This document shows, piece by piece, positions 35,142-46,645 of a stretch of DNA of 64,000 bases; position 1 is the first letter of the stretch, and every line of letters begins with the position of its first letter. This stretch comes from Zygaena filipendulae (lineage: Eukaryota > Arthropoda > Insecta > Lepidoptera > Zygaenidae), in the NCBI GenBank assembly GCA_907165275.2, contig OU015659.1, positions 7,482,501 through 7,546,500 on the forward strand, in the 5' to 3' direction. The notes beneath the pieces are model-generated. The model was not told the DNA's origin. It did not search any database and was given only the letters and a program-made list of their open reading frames with translations. Made by a program: the position numbers and the translations under genes.

Positions 35142-35347
35142 TGTAGTATACTACCTCTATGTATAATATAGATATTTAGTTTTTTTGTAAAAAAGAAGTA
35201 ATTGACAAATAAAAGATTTTGATGAATGTTCTGATAGTCAAAAAAGATTTTTATTTAAAACTATTTTAATCCATTATTTAAACGTATAAAATATATATTT
35301 CAAAGAGTCTAATTCGTATAAGAAATTGTGGTCTATTAGTGGCCACA
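35142..35347 (+). repeat. 3' LTR of element C
   Basis: Identical by eye to the 5' LTR over 206 bp. It is followed by the CCTA target duplication and then by the 3' remainder of element A's interior. Confidence 0.93.
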
Positions 35348-36092
35348 CCTACACTAGTTATTTCTATATGTATTCTCATTGGAACATGTAGTTTCAATAA
35401 ACGCCGTCAAAACTGACAACTGAAAGGTGACTTCGTTCTTTAGAGGAAGACTCCCTCGAGTAGCCCTACTAGCATTGTAAACCTATATTGTGGTCAGAGT
35501 TTTCAGCAATATGATAGATACAAGTTCAGGAACAACGCGGGCTTCAACTTTCAACGGACACGGGAAAAAGCGTATGGAGAGATCATTTCTGTCATTCCTA
35601 TATCAACCAGTGCCAACATCTTTAATCCGTGAAAGGCATAAAGCAGTAGGTAACTTTTAATAGCAAGCGTATACTATGTGGCACCACAGAGAAAATAAAT
35701 TAGCTAGAGATGACATGTAGACGGGGCAGAAGCACAAAGGTTGCAAAGAAAAATAAAGCAAATGCTCTAATTTGCCCCAAGTATATTTTTCGCAATTTTA
35801 GAACATTAATGAATGTTTTGGTGCGTAATGAATAGTTTGAGTGCGAAAACCACCTGACGAAACTTATTTTTCACCTGTTGACATACTAAACTTAGTTGAT
35901 ATCCCTTTTAGCAGCTATTTTCTGTTCTGTGTATTGCACCAATAGAAGCTTGTGTTGCTTAATAGACATATCTGATACCTGCGTACATGAAAAGAGTATA
36001 TTAAAAATTAAAATACTAGATACAATGCATTACAAAGCTAAGCCTCGTGCTTTGTCCCCATTGCGGGAGCAATTTGTTGCAGGATGGCCGAT
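35348..36092 (+). other. Element A internal region, 3' segment
   Basis: 745 bp with no recognisable coding motif. It ends 'ttgcaggatggccgat' directly before the 3' LTR; the GGATGGCCGA word is shared with element B and marks the likely plus-strand primer position. Confidence 0.6.
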
Positions 36093-36482
36093 TGTAACGC
36101 GTCGCTACGTGTCAAGTTCCCATATGCGTGCCAAGCCAGCCATGTCAGGCTAGCCATGCCAGGCTAGCCACGCCAGGCTGGCCATGCCGGCCAGGCCAGC
36201 CAGCCAAGCCAGCCAGTCTGCCTGACTCGCCGAACATTTGAAAGACGCGCCAATAATTCCCGCCGGCTGCCTCACGCCTATTCGGCGTGACGTCACGATT
36301 ACCATATCGTAGCACCGCCCATAATTACGGAAGGGGCAGGGGGTAGACACATAAATAGCCGTGCTAGCTACTTTTGAGTGTTCTTCTTGTTGCGTGCATT
36401 AAAGTTGAAACTCTGTCTATTTTACGTATTAAAATTAGTCATGTTGGATGAGTTTTTATTCTTTGATTACACTCCTGTTTCA
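36093..36482 (+). repeat. 3' LTR of element A
   Basis: 390 bp, differing from the 5' LTR only at 36,145 (T against C). The CRE palindrome is at 36,286-36,297. It is followed by the TGAT duplication. Confidence 0.85.
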
Positions 36483-36816
36483 TGATATAATATTTACATC
36501 TATGTATACTTTTTTTAAATATACATAGATATAAATATTTTTGGCACATGTAGGTATAACACTCAGATAAAACAATCATCACATAAATGTTACCCTGATT
36601 ATTTTTTCATTTGACTAGGTACTTATAAAAAATAATCTAAAATAATAATCTATGTGGGTACAATATTCGTCAATTCGGTAGGTAAATATATGGGCGTCCA
36701 AGCAAAAAGATTACAGTTCCCGGCATTTAGTTTCCGAGATATAAGAGGTATTTATTGTAAAATTGAGTGAAAAATTGCTTTCGCGATTTTAATTGATTAT
36801 TGGAATTAATGGAAAG

Positions 36817-36925
36817 TGGAACCCTGTGTTCATCACACAAAGTGCACCCCCATCGGGAATCGAACCCGGAACCTCTTGATTAGCGGGCAGGCATAACGAC
36901 CTACTACGCCAATCGGGTTGTCCAA
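36817..36925 (-). mobile_element. SINE, tRNA-derived head (minus strand)
   Basis: On the minus strand it reads 'cgattggcgtagtaggtc' (A-box region), 'ctaatcaagaggttccgg' and 'gggttcgattcccgatgg' (B box). It then reads 'gcactttgtgtgatgaac' and 'agggttccactttcca'. Same family as 37,925-38,200, 50,800-50,930 and pieces in elements A and B. Confidence 0.65.
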
Positions 36926-37485
36926 CTAGCCATGACGTTAATTTTCCATAATTATGTAGGTATACATTATCTTTTATATTGTGCAAGTACCAAGCAAATA
37001 TCCAACTCCAAAATATGAACGTCACTGCCGTTTACCTACCAGCTCATTGTATTTTTTACATTACGTAGGTAGGCATACTAAATTTACAGAAATCATTATT
37101 TTTTAATTAATTTTCTTTTTATTACAGGTGTACTAAAACTGTAGGCATTCCAATTAGTGCGCGCAATGATAGATATGAAATAAATTCAGGTCAAGCGAAA
37201 TTACGAAATGAAATCAGGGGTTGGGTTGTCTTTATGAAAGAAACTTTCAAATACTTACAAATGTGTATTATATAGGTACGTATATATTCAATTTCGCTGT
37301 GCCCGCAAATAGGATGTATATTTTTCTTTATGTGCATGAACGCTTAAATTATTTTTACGAGAGAAAATTGGGGCTATGACTCAGGAAATTAAAGGTAACA
37401 AATGTTTCGCCGATCGAAATTGGTTTATTTATGTTTCCGTATTTTCTTCTTCGTGCGACGACGTCTGTTTGTTCTACCTACCTAC

Positions 37486-37880
37486 TAATACCGACTTAAA
37501 GATTTGATTGTTTGTTACTCAATCACGCATAAACGGCTGAAGGATTTAGATGAAATTTGGCACACAAATTATCTAAAATAACTCATTAGGATACCGGAAT
37601 TCCTGAAAAAACCTCAAGATTCACGAGTGCGAAGTCAAGAAGAATATATAGTTATCGAATAATAATAAATAAACATAAAAGTTATAATAACAGACCCGGT
37701 GCCAATATACAAGGTATTTTTTTAGTCACGCTCCACTCGAAAACTGCTTGCTGATCCGATTTAATGAAACTTGAAATGTAGGTTTGCCTGATTTAATACA
37801 TATTTTGTATCCCCAAACAATAAGAAGTGCCCGAGGGAATTCCGAAACACACGTGAGTGAAAACGCGGGCATCAGCTAGA
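37486..37880 (+). mobile_element. Two Helitron-like fragments
   Basis: A 5' part at about 37,486-37,650 ('gattgtttgttactcaatca', 'aaacggctgaaggattta') and a 3' part at about 37,770-37,880 ('gagggaattccgaaacacac', 'gaaaacgcgggcatcagcta'). The 120 bp between them is unrelated. Confidence 0.55.
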
Positions 37881-37924
37881 ATAGATATAACCTGACGACG
37901 CGGGCACCAGTTATTAAAACAAAC

Positions 37925-38200
37925 CGATTGGCGCATTAGGTCACCATCCCTGCCCGCTAATCAAGAGGTTCCGGATTCGATTTCTGGTGGGCGTGGACTT
38001 TGTAGGTTTCCACTTTCCAGTCTGGTCGTGCTTATACATATATCTAGTATCATATAATATATGTAATTCTATGTAGAGTCTAGTACATTCGACGTTTGCT
38101 CGGTTTTCACGACACAAGCTAATAATAGCTTACTGTGGGATCAAGTACGAGTAGATCTGTTATTATTATTATTAAAATCTGGGTTAATTTTGCTAGGTTA
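37925..38200 (+). mobile_element. SINE, tRNA-derived, plus strand
   Basis: 'ttggcgcattaggtcacc' (A-box region), 'gctaatcaagaggttccg' and 'gattcgatttc' (B box). The body is 'gtttccactttccagtctgg' and 'cgacgtttgctcggttttca', and the tail 'gatcaagtacgagtagatct' ends in (TTA)n. This is the most complete copy in the window. Confidence 0.65.
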
Positions 38201-39088
38201 GGTAAGTCTAACTTTCAATTCAATTAACTAATAAACGTCCCTGCATGGTTAAAAGTTTCTAGTTATATGTACAATACTTACATACTTTCACATATTATAC
38301 TCGTACGTAGGTATCTCAATAATTTATCGTACTGTAGGGTACAAAACCACGGACTCTGTTTCCATAGAGTATAGACTATCGATTCAACCGCCAGACCGCT
38401 TTCGTGACTAAAATAGTGTTGCACTATTTCCAGTCCAATGCCAGTTTTACCCGCTGTGTTCGGTTTTCCATATATTATATTCCACTTTCGTAATGCATCC
38501 TTTAGAGATTTAAAAATAGTAGATACCTATGGATTGTGTATATCCCGACTGGCTGGGATTTTTTGTTATTCAGGTTTCTTTTCTAATAAAATTATTTTTT
38601 TTGTACATAATATGTTTGTATGTTAGTGTGGAAAAACCCAAAACTACTAAATGGATTTAAAAAATTCTTTTTCATTACTCATACTCGGAAAGTAGGTCTG
38701 AAGTTGCCTGAGAAGCGGGTTGAAAGTAACCCTTTTCAGCCCTAGGGAGAATCGCTTTCAACTGACAACTGTCAAATTATTAAAAAAAAAACTAGGTCTA
38801 TTTTCACATTTCTATTGAACCATGTTTCAACTTTCTATACAGCCAGCGCGATGTAAAATTGAAATAACGTAAAGTTTAAGTAGGTATTAATTAAAATAAA
38901 ATTCACTCACTTTTTCTTAAGCTAATTCCTATTTATATTTTTTTATTTTCTTTAATTAATACTTAATAATTAAAGATAATATGTTTTTTAGGTCGCCACA
39001 ATGTAGGTAAATAAAAAATACTGGCTGAATAGCTAGCTGGCCAAAGAAAAAGAAATAGGTGGGAAAGTGTCAAGCGACTATCCGATCT

Positions 39089-39275
39089 TCACTCATTTTT
39101 TCTTTAGCTAATTCCTATTTTTATTTTGACTTTCCTTGCATTCGTAATGAAAAGCACAGTGTTACCCTCGGGAGAAAGACTTATTTAGTCCCTCGATCTA
39201 TAGGCGCCCTCGCTACGCTCGGGCGCCAAACCCCGCCTCGGGACTAAATAAGTTACTTTCACCCCTAGGATAACA
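39089..39275 (+). repeat. Dispersed repeat with a GC-rich inverted insert
   Basis: Shares 'ctttagctaattcctatttt', 'cgtaatgaaaagcacagtgt', 'gggagaaagact' and 'actttcacccctaggataac' with the minus-strand copy at 63,851-63,966. A further piece is at 38,905-38,940. Only this copy has 39,181-39,253, a segment with 13-bp inverted arms (CTTATTTAGTCCC) and an inner GGCGCCC/GGGCGCC stem. Confidence 0.65.
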
Positions 39276-39347
39276 ATGTACTATTACTTATTGGAAGCTA
39301 ATATTCCTATACTTTTATCCCGGAATACCCACAGTATGGACTAGTAA

Positions 39348-39930
39348 TATTATAAATGCGAAAGCAACTCCGTCTGTCTGTCTGTCTGTCTGTTATTTTT
39401 ACTCCTGAACTACTCAAGCGATCATCATGAAATTTCATATACAGGCTGTCCCATAAGTCGACGTCAAGCCAGAACCGGGTGATAGGCTAATTCATAACTT
39501 AATAGAAAAACGTAAAAAAATATTTAAAAGAAAAATGGTCATTTATAAAAATTATAACAATTTACACCCTGCGACGGTTCTTTAACTCCTGTTGCTACAT
39601 ACAAACCTTAACTTTTTCAATTTTCTTCTTATTGTGCAATCCTCAATAGTGCTTCTGAAAACTACTGCTTAAAATTTAAGTTTTTTCCAATGAAGTTTTC
39701 CAAAATATTGCTTTCGTCAGTTTTTAATGACTGTCCTTTTTTTTAAATCGGCATAGCAAAGATTTTTATATTTCCTGTTAACAGCTGTTATGACTTAACC
39801 TACCTGGTTATGGCTTGACGTCGATTTACGTGACATCCTGTATACGGGACATAGAAAAGGACATATACTAGGTACTTTTGTCCCAGTAACCCCGCGGTAC
39901 TGTGAAATTAATAGTGGTTACTGCGGGAAA
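39348..39930 (+). mobile_element. Helitron-like copy split by a mariner-type MITE
   Basis: The left part starts 'ctagtaatattataaatgcg' and has (TCTG)n and 'atcatcatgaaatttcatat'. The right part resumes 'cgggacatagaaaaggacat' and ends near 39,930 with a decayed 'ccccgcggtac'. The break falls exactly at the TA duplication of 39,442-39,840. Confidence 0.7.
39442..39840. mobile_element. Tc1/mariner-like MITE, 399 bp
   Basis: Inverted ends CAGGCTGTCCCATAAGTCGA / CAGGATGTCACGTAAATCGA, continuing to 'cgtcaagcc' on both sides. It is flanked by TA (39,440-39,441; 39,841-39,842). A TA target and ends starting CAGG.TGTC fit Tc1/mariner. There is no transposase frame, so it is non-autonomous. Because it splits a Helitron-like copy, both boundaries are secure. 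Confidence 0.82.
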
Positions 39931-40254
39931 CGGCTATAGTTTCGAAATAATTTCTATACTTATGTATAAAATTAGCTTGACGAGCATTTATTTTCATCCT
40001 CTTACATGAAAAACTAAACGTAAAGTACGAAAAAAATGTCGACACTAAGAGAAAGTATCCAAGAATAAACAATAAAAATTATTAACAAATCTAAATTAAA
40101 TACAATAATACCTAGTATTTATAATCTGTAAAAAAGGATTAAAACATGTTAGATAAATATTAATAATTCTTTCTAACAAGTTTCATTGAAATAATTTAAA
40201 ATGGTACTCGCAGTAAGTTATTTTTATTATTTATGAATATTTGAAGTCGATAAT

Positions 40255-40450
40255 GTGATTTGTGGTAGAGCCCGAGCGGCCTTTACTGTGGTCGATCGGG
40301 ATCCCCGAGATAATTTTCATAATAAAACATCCCTTTTCTCAGGCACTTTCCTGTAAATCAAGTTTTCCGGACGCCCTTTCAATTTCCTGACCACATCGCT
40401 GCTCTGTGTCGGTTAAACGAGATTTTCATTAAAGTCGCCCTTATTTGTTC
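40255..40450. other. Unique non-repeat block, possible regulatory DNA
   Basis: More GC than its flanks and free of the local repeat families. It contains three RUNX-core words: TGTGGT near 40,260, TGTGGTC near 40,288 and GACCACA near 40,389. No coding frame. Regulatory function is inference only. Confidence 0.25.
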
Positions 40451-40701
40451 GAATCAGTCGAAACTAATATAATAAAATGGTGACTCAAACTTAAGAGCTA
40501 CATGGGTTTCGGATATAAATTTGAATTTCGAACGGGAGGGATTAAAAAAGTTTTCCAATTTGTGACCAATATGTAATTTTGTCCGTAATAAAGAAAAATA
40601 TAATCAAAAAATACGTTTTTGAAGCGAAGCTTTTATACGGACGTTCGGGGATCGGTCACTTTTTCCATGCTAAGCGCGAGTAACGCGACCGTCACACATT
40701 A

Positions 40702-40901
40702 TCTATACTAATATACGAGTAAAGAGGAAAGATTTGATTCTTTGTTTGTTTGTTTGTTACGATTTAACTCGAAAACTTCTGGACCGATTTCAAAAATTCT
40801 TTCACAATTAGAAAGCTACATTATCCCTGAGTAACATAGGCTATATTATAATACGGAATTCCCGCGGGAACTCCGAAATGTAACCGCAGGGAACAGCTAG
40901 T
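40702..40901 (+). mobile_element. Helitron-like copy, complete (200 bp)
   Basis: Begins TCTATACTAATAT after an A and ends 'ggaacagctagt' with the 'aaccgcaggg' hairpin half. The internal (TTTG)n, 'ttctggaccgatttcaaaaa' and 'gaaagctacattatccctga' words define the second subfamily. This is one of the best copies for defining the family ends. Confidence 0.85.
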
Positions 40902-41245
40902 ATAGGTATAAAACAATAGTATTTTTATTCCCTCACGTCTTTTTTTTATTATTTTTGTGTAATTTAACGCTTAGTTTCTACCGGTGCGTACAGAGACTAT
41001 GTAACATGATAGATAACTTGTGTTATATAAACACGTACACATTATATTATCTTGTTATTCAACGTTGCAAAATAAAACAAGACTGTACACATTAGAATAA
41101 CAATGCAATATAACAATGTTATTATATAAAATCATTGTCAATTCTCGTTATTCAGTGCTACGCTATCCACAATTTTGTCGTAGAGAGGACGTTTCATTAG
41201 CTGTAGCAGCGACTGAAAAGAAAAACAAAAAACTAACGTGACTAA

Positions 41246-41267
41246 GTTATATAACATGTTATATAAC
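41246..41267. repeat. 22-bp perfect palindrome
   Basis: Two inverted halves GTTATATAACA / TGTTATATAAC meet without a loop. It lies in AT-rich DNA (40,980-41,290) with several related 'gttatataa' words. Origin unknown. Confidence 0.7.
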
Positions 41268-41719
41268 ATTCAGCGTCCACCTTGCAACATTTATGTCAAT
41301 ACTTAGTAATAAAGCAACGGATTTAATTAATAAGAATATTGGACATAATATTGGCCGTACAAAGGGTGTTTCATTGAATCGCCCATAAAAACTGATACAA
41401 AACAATCGCTATTACTCTTCGTTATTACAGTTCAGGTGTGTCGGGGTGATTTACTGGCAAATCGTAACGTTCATGTGCTCGCCGCGGACGGAACTTGGAC
41501 ATTGGACAATGGCTAAAACGTTGCGAGATTTTATTTCGGTCAACATTTTTCTACCGCGATCGTATACGCTCATATTTTTCTTCTCTTATTCACATGTTCA
41601 GAATTTTTAATCAGAATTTTATATCATGACGGAGCAATTTTTAAAAAGGTTTCTTTTTAGCTATTTAATGTTCTCAAAAAGTTGAAATACTACACGATAT
41701 TATTCATTTTATTGTATAA

Positions 41720-41885
41720 ATAGCTGTTCCCCATGCTTTCATCCGGGAATATTTCAGAGTATTACGCGAGAATTCCGGGATTTAATGTACCCTATTTCCC
41801 TCTCTCTATCCCGGACAACGTTTCAAGATAACCGATCGATTGGTTAATGCGTAAAAGCATAATAAACAAACAAACTTACTCGAAC
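41720..41885 (-). mobile_element. Helitron-like copy, diverged
   Basis: 'atagctgttccccatgcttt' and 'gcgagaattccgggatttaa', then 'ctatcccggacaacg' and 'ataataaacaaacaaactta'. The hairpin has decayed. Confidence 0.65.
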
Positions 41886-42766
41886 ATGGGAGAGTTTTTA
41901 AGATTCATTAGTGAAATTGTGACGAAAGGTGACATGGCTCTGTTATTAAGTTAATTGAACTAAAATTAATTGTAAATTCACTTTAAACTTCCATATACCT
42001 ACATACAACATAAAAGTAGTAAAAATAAAATATTATGTAAGTAAACAGACCTCTTCGTTTTTAGATTAAAAGTAAACCGTCACCCAAAATATACCCTCCC
42101 GAGTCCAACAGCAACTCCAGCCCTAACGGCCGATAACAATCATAAATTGCTTCAATGACCCGCTCAAGACGCTTGTCCAAAACTTGCCTTTGATCACGCC
42201 TTATAATAAGTGTGACCGGTGCGGGGGAGATATCGGTTTTTACGGTGAACCACTTATTGCCTTTCGAGTTACGAGTGGGACGTTTTTCACCTTGCCCCTA
42301 TACTGTGTCTGGAATCTTACCAATACCCCCCCAAACTACCGCGAATTGGGCTGTGAAAAAAGATAATGATATATGAACGTAATAAGTGCGTCCTGTTCTT
42401 TCATTGTCGTTCACTATATATTAAGAAGTGATGGTAGAGCCCTCCGCTGCTGATATAGAGTCAATGTGGTCCAACGCACATTACGACCAGAAGGCGCTGA
42501 GCGCAATACCGGCAATTTATTGTAGTGTTATAGATTTGGTGCCGTGTTTTTAGGAACATGCTACGTGTGTGAGAGTTTACGTCCTTCTGATATGCACCAA
42601 AACGGAAACACAAACTTCGCACATTGTTCCGCAGTTATGTTGAAAGGTCGACTGACCTAAGTACAAAATATACTTACCTACCCATATACGCTTTAGACCT
42701 AATAGTTCAATGGTTGAAGATATTATTATATTATAGTTTATGCTTATACGAGTAAGCTAATATGGT

Positions 42767-42966
42767 TCCTACTAATATTATAAATGTGAAAGTGTGGATA
42801 TTTGGATGTTTGTTACTCAAGCACGCAAAAACGGCTGAACGGATTTGGATGAAATTTAGCATGCACGTTTTAAGAGGTACAGAGAAGGACATAGGGTACT
42901 TTTTATCCCGGAATTCCCGCGGGAACTCCGAAATTACCGCGTGTGAAACCACGGGGCACAGCTAGT
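42767..42966 (+). mobile_element. Helitron-like copy, complete (200 bp)
   Basis: TC start ('tcctactaatattataaatg'), 'aaacggctgaacggatttgg', 'gaaggacatagggtactttt', 'ggaattcccgcgggaactcc', hairpin region 'ccgcgtgtgaaaccacgg', then 'ggcacagctagt'. Full-length first-subfamily copy. The short frames through it are not genes. Confidence 0.87.
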
Positions 42967-43949
42967 ATAGTTATATAAGTACATGATATTATTTTATTTG
43001 CGGTGTAAAATAAATCTTCAGTAGGTTTTTCTTTTCAATTTTCTATCAGTCAGTAAACTTCAAATTGAAATAAGTTTAGTTTAGAAGTGGAAGATAAATT
43101 ATAGTAAAGTATAGGTAGTAATCTAATCTTGTAAAACTAGTCCAATCAACGTTTAGAAGGTATATTGTTGGCCTTATGACTAAAAATAATAGGAAGACGT
43201 AATACTCTTATTGTGTATAGGTTATAAAAATGCTGTATGAACCATTTATATGTAGACATGACTAGCCATATATAATATTATGACGGAGTTATGCCCGCAC
43301 ATACACAAAAAAAAATTCAAACATCCGAATTGAATACCTCCTACTTTTTGAAGTCGGTAAAATGAAATTTAAACGGTGGTCAACATTATAATTTATAGTA
43401 CGTAAGAACTAAGGACTGGGTAAGGAAATGGAACGTTAAAAGTCCTTTCTCGTGTTATCGTGACGTGGATGGTCTCTATTATTCAAGAGCTGTATGTAGG
43501 TACCCAGAAAATGAAGAAGTCACGTACCTACCGCTCGTATGATCTTGCATCTTTAACATTTGTCGTATACAAAATATTATCTGATCCGTCCTATATCAGA
43601 TAGGTACCTCACAGAGTCCCACTGTGTGATGGACGTATAAACGAGACTAATAGCAAACCCTCGGACCCTCTCAGGTAAGGGGACTCACAAAATGAAACGG
43701 ACAGATAGTTTTGATGGCCTACAATAAACTTGTTATGATAAAACGAAACCACAGATATTTTATACTTGTACCCACACAAAAATAATATTGTTTCCGGTTT
43801 ATATAACCACTCGGCAATTCTTTAAAAACAAATCCGTTTTTAGAAAACCAAACACATTCTTTCTATTTCAATTTCCTTTGAATCATAATAAAAATATATT
43901 TTTTTAAATACCTTTATATTATAAATTTTGTGCTGATCGTAGGTGTATC

Positions 43950-44686
43950 TCTACCAATATTATAAATGCAAAAGTAACGCCCTAACAGCTAAACCGATCA
44001 TCATGAAATTTTGTACAAACAGCGAAGAACAGGTAGGTAACCGGCCACCTTTTTTTTAAATAAATATAGTATTTTTCCGAAGAAAGATGCAAAAATGTAA
44101 TATAGAAATGCAGAGAGAAAAAAGAGTAGGTACACTTCTTCTTCTTTTTTCAATATGGCAACAGATGCCTTGGATAGGCACACTATTTATTTTATAACAT
44201 TATGTATTGGGCAGCATTCATTGACAAATCATTGCCAGTTTGATAGTCGACGTTTTGTTGCCGCGAATAGGTCTGTGTTGCGCTGCGGGTGCGTTATTAC
44301 GTGTATTATTGCAGTATTGACATTTTATATTATTATTTATATTTTATATTAATTTATTAACAATCCAAAATACTATGATGGATTTATTTAAGACAACATT
44401 TGCACGCTGGAAACGGCAGAATACGTTGATTTAATTTTAATGTAATACCGTTTATGTATACCTACCATATTCTTGCAAATAAATAAACAGATATTATTAT
44501 TATTATTAGATATTAATAATATTATTATTATATTATTCAATAGTATATAGTACAATAGTTTGAAATATAGTACGATACTGTATATTATAGTACGGGTAGC
44601 AACCCTAGACATAGGGCACTTTGTATCCCGGAATATCAGCTAGATCTCCGAAATTACCGCGGGTGAAACCGCAGGTAACAGCTAGT
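43950..44686 (+). mobile_element. Helitron-like copy, two parts about 580 bp apart
   Basis: The 5' part (43,950-44,029) reads 'accaatattataaatgc' to 'atcatgaaattttgtacaaa'. The 3' part (44,607-44,686) reads 'agacatagggcactttgtat' to the hairpin 'ccgcgggtgaaaccgcagg' and CTAGT. The order and orientation fit one copy with an insertion between, but I cannot define the ends of the inserted DNA. Confidence 0.55.
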
Positions 44687-46643
44687 AGGTTTATATATTA
44701 ATGACCTCGATAATAATTCATGCTTATATGTAAATTACAACAAAAATAATAAACCACAGAGAGAGAAAACCTTAAATTAAATCGTGGTATTAAAATTTAA
44801 TATTAATAATTAACATTGAAAATTAAGTATACAGCAGTGTATATCAAAACTGATACATTAATATTTTCCGGTTTGATCAAATTCAAAATTCGTCTCTACA
44901 CAATCACGCTAAAACCATCTCATATTTGATATTTTTTTTTTTCTCCTTATTTAAGCATGCGATCGGTCCAGGGACCATAAGCAGCTGTTTTGTGTGATAG
45001 TCGCGTTTGAGGCATAGCCAACCATCATTAGAATGCCTACTGCGTGGAAACTAAGAGCTCATTGAGTCCCATATGTGATGTCTCTTATATAAAATATTAA
45101 TAAACACAAGCATTTGGATTTTATGGTATCTTCAATCTTTAGGGTGGCAAAATCGATCGTCTTATTGTTGATCCATATCCGAAGAAAACTCATATGGAAC
45201 TTAGAACAATATCGTATAAGCATAATAACCTCGATGGATATTTATTGCATTTTATTCAACAGATAATATATTGAATGGCACCTAATCACTTTATGATACA
45301 CGCGTTTAGAAATACATAATTGGTAACATTGTAACAAAACCTCTCTTCATTATGTTATTGAGTAGGTACTCATACCTTTGTTTATTTATGACCTCTTACA
45401 TAAAATTTCAACCTGATGAGCTTATAATAAGGAGCAATTTCCTAAGAACACCCGAAAAATCTGAATATGAAATAGAAAACAACTTTTTGTTTTTTCTTTG
45501 TTGAACTACGACAAAAATTTGTTTTATTCTGTTCTTAATGTAAAAATAATGGATTATTTTATACATTTTTAAGCTAAGTAGAGCACGAAATAAACATAAC
45601 GTTGTTACGAGTATAAAAAATACGAAAGTCAAGTAGCAGTAGGTACCTACGTTTGGCTTAAAGCGTTGTTGGAGTACAGAAACAGGCTTTGCTGATTGCA
45701 AATTGTGCTTACTGTCGAACACAAATTGTAAGCGAATTTCCTCTTTTCGCTTAGTTAATTCACGAACGATGAATTGACCTGAACTTTGGAATATTGTATA
45801 AAGCAAAAGAGATTTTACATCCGATTACGAGATGCGCAGAATTAAATATAATACTAAATTAAAAACGACTTTTGATTACTTACGTGAAAAATGAAAGAGC
45901 GTAAGGTTTTGTTCTGACAAGCGAGCGATAAAAAATTCAGCGTACGGAGCTCATCCCACATTATGAAAGGCACGTGCGAGATTCTTTTGTTTTTCCGATA
46001 GCTACTCGCTCGAGATAACTTCGCACTTGGAAACGCGCAAAATAGTGGTGACTCCAGCTTTTATTACAAAATCAAATAAAATATCTTCAATAATAGAGTT
46101 TGGTCAAAAGCATTCTCTGTGGCAGTAGTCATGAGTAAGAATTTTAAGTACGTAAAAGTCTCTTTTATATTCAGCATATTAAAATCCCTGTCCATAAAAT
46201 CGTTTCCGTAACTTTATTTTGACGATGTTACGATTCGAATAGAAATTGAATATACAAATCGGTTTTAGACCACAGAAACAGTTCAAATTTTCATTAAATG
46301 ATTATGAGACAATCCTGGAGTTTTTTCCGACATAATTAATTCCCCTTAAATATAGCAAGCAACAGAGAGTGTTCAGAACTGAAGCGAACCAGTAGCGGAT
46401 GGAGGCGACGACTGAGCCTCGTTCAATATTCATGAGTTAACTTTAACTGATGCATCCGAGCTATCCGACTGGGCGTTTAAAGCGGCCATTACTATAATGG
46501 CATTTCTGTTTGCCTTGTAACATGTAGCAACTAACAGCACAAACAGCATCAAGACGTGGAACGGAAATTTCACTCATTTGTTTTTTGTATCACTATAAGA
46601 ACTGCAGTCAGATGCTACATTATATTAGATCCTAAATAATATG
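44687..46643. other. Non-coding region
   Basis: No supported gene. A minus-strand frame of 132 codons at 45,408-45,806 contains one hydrophobic stretch (YCYLTFVFFILVTTLCLF), but it has no ATG start at its 5' end and no recognisable domain. A GC-richer patch at 46,380-46,490 may be unique non-repeat sequence. Confidence 0.45.
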
Positions 46644-46645
46644 TT

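Larger units (their letters stand above)
30111..35347 (+). mobile_element. Ty3/gypsy retrotransposon C (CsRn1/Kabuki-like)
   Basis: 206-bp LTRs (30,111-30,316; 35,142-35,347) are identical by eye, run TG...CA and are flanked by CCTA (30,107-30,110; 35,348-35,351). The primer site begins TGGTGACCCCGA at 30,320, which matches the 3' end of tRNA-Trp. The polypurine tract is at 35,129-35,138. gag is followed by pol in the order PR-RT-RNase H-integrase, as in Ty3/gypsy. Use of tRNA-Trp and the Gag CHCC knuckle are traits of the CsRn1 group. A 758-bp LINE fragment interrupts integrase, so this copy cannot make full Pol. It would be 4,475 bp without the insertion and its 4-bp duplication. Confidence 0.93.
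19229..36482 (+). mobile_element. Outer LTR retrotransposon A (coding-free, nested host)
   Basis: Two 390-bp direct repeats (19,229-19,618 and 36,093-36,482), each TG...CA, differ at a single base (C at 19,281, T at 36,145). They are flanked by the same 4 bp, TGAT (19,225-19,228 and 36,483-36,486). This is the signature of one LTR insertion, although the ends are 17.25 kb apart. Two complete LTR elements, B and C, lie inside with their own duplications. Removing them and one duplication each leaves about 4.88 kb. The remaining internal sequence (19,619-21,595; 28,730-30,110; 35,348-36,092) has no open frame with retroviral motifs. Just inside the 5' LTR is TCAGAAGTG, and just before the 3' LTR is GGATGGCCGA; element B has the same two motifs. 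Class is uncertain; a BEL/Pao-like source is my guess only. Confidence 0.85.

Noticed and set aside
36817..36925. Possible tRNA gene (A and B boxes)
   Set aside because: No acceptor stem closes and the same body and tail occur in other copies, so it is a tRNA-derived SINE.
45408..45806. 132-codon minus-strand frame with one hydrophobic segment
   Set aside because: No ATG at its start, no recognisable domain, AT-biased residues. A frame this long is near what chance gives in 64 kb of six frames.
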